Shown piece by piece: positions 4,974-6,503 of a stretch of DNA of 6,503 nt. This DNA comes from CAVZKK01 sp964573475 (lineage in GTDB: Archaea; Thermoproteota; Bathyarchaeia; Bathyarchaeales; Bathycorpusculaceae). Position 1 is the stretch's first letter, and every line of letters starts with the position of its first letter. The notes beneath the pieces were generated by a model. That model was not told where the DNA came from and ran no database searches. It saw nothing but the letters and a program-made list of their open reading frames with translations. The stretch covers positions 1 through 6,503 of the forward strand of contig CAZNJT010000077.1 in the NCBI GenBank assembly GCA_964573475.1, written 5' to 3'. Position numbers and translations under genes: made by a program.

Positions 4974-6503
4974 AAAAGCGTCTTCTACTAATGGCTTTCA
5001 TTGTCATATTGGTTTTAACGATGTTTCTAGGCGTTGCCAAAGCACAACAAAGAGTGTATCATCTTAATCAAGAATGGGTAAAAATATGGATAAACAAAGA
5101 CGGAACAATAGATCTGTTTTATAACATAAGTATAACACTTAGTTCAGGCCCCAACATAAGCTATGTATTAATTGGTCAACCTAGAAGCGACTTCATAATA
5201 CGCTCAGCTATTGATCAAAACAGTCATAACCTTACGGCTACTGATGCCAGTTCTGGAAGCGATTATAAAGTGCGCGTTAACCTTCATATGCCGTTAAGTG
5301 CTGGACAAACCATATGGTTTACCCTAACTACGAATGTTGCTCACATGATATGGGAAGACACTCTAAACCCTGGCAATGTTGGAATGATGTTCAATGCAAC
5401 TTGGTGGACAGAAGCAAGTGTGCTTGATCTCCGCATTTTAGTTGTTCTGCCGTCTGGGATAACTGAAGATATGGTACAGAATGGTACGGTAAGAACATTA
5501 GAGCAAGTACCTTGGAACGGTACGCAGCCTGAAGATGATAGAATGGCAATTTACTGGGGAAGGCAAAATCTTTTGCCAAATGAGCAATTTCCTGTTGGAG
5601 TTTCTTTTCCAAAACAGTACGTGCAGTACTACGATACACAGCCCACTGGTCTAGTTGCCTTTTTCCAGCGATACGGAACTGCACTCTTTACATTTGTATT
5701 CGTTACTTTCATGATAGGCAGTGCTATCATTGTTGTTCGTAAAAAATCGTATCTGCTTCCCAAAATCAGCATGGAAACCCTTGGAATAAGACGCGGCTTA
5801 ACAGCGGTGGAAGCTTCTTACCTACTTGAAATGCAGCCGACAAAAATAGTTACAGAAATCCTCTATAGCCTCTTACAGAAAAGAGCCATATGGGTTGAAT
5901 CCACAAATCCCTCGCTTAAACTGAAAATCATGGAACCATTTCAAGACAAGCATGGGACGTCTGAAACACCTCTCCGATATTACGAGATGGACTTTCTCAA
6001 AGCCCTAAAAGAAGATGGGACTCTTGAAGAAGAAAAGTTGGCGCATACAATAATGTTTCTCAGAGACGCTGTTGAACAAAAAATGCGGGGTTATTGCAGG
6101 CGCGACACAATTGACTATTACAGAAAAATTGTGGCAACTGCTTGGGAACAGGTGCAGCAGGCAGGCACGTCTGAGCTAGCCTCTAAAGCCTATGACGAAC
6201 AACTTTTGTGGCTCTTGCTCGATTCAGGTTTTCAATCGCGTACAGAAACAGTGTTCCGTGATAGGGCTTTCGAGCCGAGTCCATTTTGGCTGTGGTACTG
6301 GTACGGTTATCAACATTACCATCCCAGCCCTACGTACAAACCAAACGTGGAAATTCCCACTCAGTCGGCGAAGCCGCCAACAATTCCAGGAGCCGACTTC
6401 GCAAACAACATTGCGACTGCTGTGGAGAAAACTTCAAATAACATTGTGGTTAACCTCGAAAGATTCGCCAACGCTATTTTACCAATGCCAGAGGCGAAGG
6501 CTT
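4967..6503 (+). CDS. Signal-peptide membrane protein, DUF2207-like architecture (3' end cut by window)
   Basis: 512 codons are visible without a stop, and the gene continues past the window. Residues 1-26 form a signal peptide (positively charged start, long hydrophobic core, AKA before Q27). About 27-236 would be an extracellular, strand-rich domain. One membrane helix follows (about 237-257), then RKK, placing the rest in the cytosol. The cytosolic part starts with a winged-helix-like stretch (about 276-322: GLTAVEASYLL, then a helix and hydrophobic strands), then a helical region (335-420), an aromatic-rich patch (440-452), a proline-rich linker (453-475) and an 11-residue-periodic helix (478-510). 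This order matches what I know of DUF2207 membrane proteins, whose function is unknown; family membership is a resemblance, not a tested hit. All six N-glycosylation sequons lie in the predicted outer domain. It starts at ATG 4967, overlapping the preceding gene by 7 bases with a good GAGGA site, so the two are translationally coupled. It may act as a surface sensor or an anchor for a complex. Confidence 0.88.
   Translation, partial: MVKKRLLLMAFIVILVLTMFLGVAKAQQRVYHLNQEWVKIWINKDGTIDLFYNISITLSSGPNISYVLIGQPRSDFIIRSAIDQNSHNLTATDASSGSDYKVRVNLHMPLSAGQTIWFTLTTNVAHMIWEDTLNPGNVGMMFNATWWTEASVLDLRILVVLPSGITEDMVQNGTVRTLEQVPWNGTQPEDDRMAIYWGRQNLLPNEQFPVGVSFPKQYVQYYDTQPTGLVAFFQRYGTALFTFVFVTFMIGSAIIVVRKKSYLLPKISMETLGIRRGLTAVEASYLLEMQPTKIVTEILYSLLQKRAIWVESTNPSLKLKIMEPFQDKHGTSETPLRYYEMDFLKALKEDGTLEEEKLAHTIMFLRDAVEQKMRGYCRRDTIDYYRKIVATAWEQVQQAGTSELASKAYDEQLLWLLLDSGFQSRTETVFRDRAFEPSPFWLWYWYGYQHYHPSPTYKPNVEIPTQSAKPPTIPGADFANNIATAVEKTSNNIVVNLERFANAILPMPEAKA
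6398..6496 (+). repeat. Three 11-residue (33-bp) units in the C-terminal part of the DUF2207-like protein
   Basis: Units starting at F478, T489 and F500 align without gaps. Position 3 is N in all three, position 5 is I in all three, and position 10 is E in all three. Position 4 is N, N, A, and position 9 is V, L, P. The third unit is the most diverged and contains prolines. Eleven-residue spacing suits a hendecad helix or coiled coil. The DNA itself has diverged, so this is a protein-level repeat. Confidence 0.55.

Noticed and set aside
4955..4980. Possible programmed frameshift fusing the zinc-ribbon protein to the next gene
   Set aside because: The downstream gene has its own GAGGA site, an ATG and a complete signal peptide, which explains the overlap without a frameshift.
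5391..5684. Minus-strand 97-codon open frame
   Set aside because: Antisense to the outer domain of the DUF2207-like protein, whose sequons, signal peptide and membrane helix make the plus-strand reading the real one.
1..6503. tRNA or rRNA genes, CRISPR arrays, insertion sequences or attachment sites
   Set aside because: No cloverleaf-like segment, regularly spaced repeats, transposase motifs or terminal inverted repeats were seen; nearly all bases are accounted for by coding sequence.

Overview
The window reads as archaeal chromosome. The alanyl-tRNA synthetase is of the archaeal type, the candidate promoters are TATA/BRE-like (TTTAAA cores) rather than -35/-10, both a TTG start and GAGG-type ribosome binding sites are in use, and base composition is moderate to AT-rich. 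The membrane proteins and the radical SAM type suggest an uncultured Thermoproteota/Bathyarchaeia-like lineage. That placement is an inference from general resemblance and was not tested by any search. TAG and TGA both serve as ordinary stops.

Layout, all on the + strand: (1) the last 24 codons of an upstream gene ending in a hydrophobic tail (1-77); (2) a 77-base intergenic region with two TATA-like elements; (3) a full-length alaS (155-2974) started by TTG; (4) an 87-base intergenic region with a pyrimidine-rich terminator-like stretch followed by a new promoter-like element; (5) a radical SAM/SPASM protein with an N-terminal zinc-ribbon-like segment (3062-4558); (6) a 121-residue protein with two membrane segments and a cytosolic zinc ribbon (4608-4973); (7) a large signal-peptide-bearing membrane protein with DUF2207-like architecture, cut by the window end (4967-6503). 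No gene-free stretch exceeds 90 bases.

alaS is a housekeeping gene that appears to be its own transcription unit. The last three genes lie close together (49-base gap, then a 7-base overlap) with no obvious promoter between them, so they are probably co-transcribed from the element near 3030. The zinc-ribbon membrane protein and the secreted/anchored protein are translationally coupled and may act together at the membrane. The radical SAM enzyme's substrate is unknown, and a functional link to the two membrane proteins is only a hypothesis from position. This three-gene set is the least explained part of the window.
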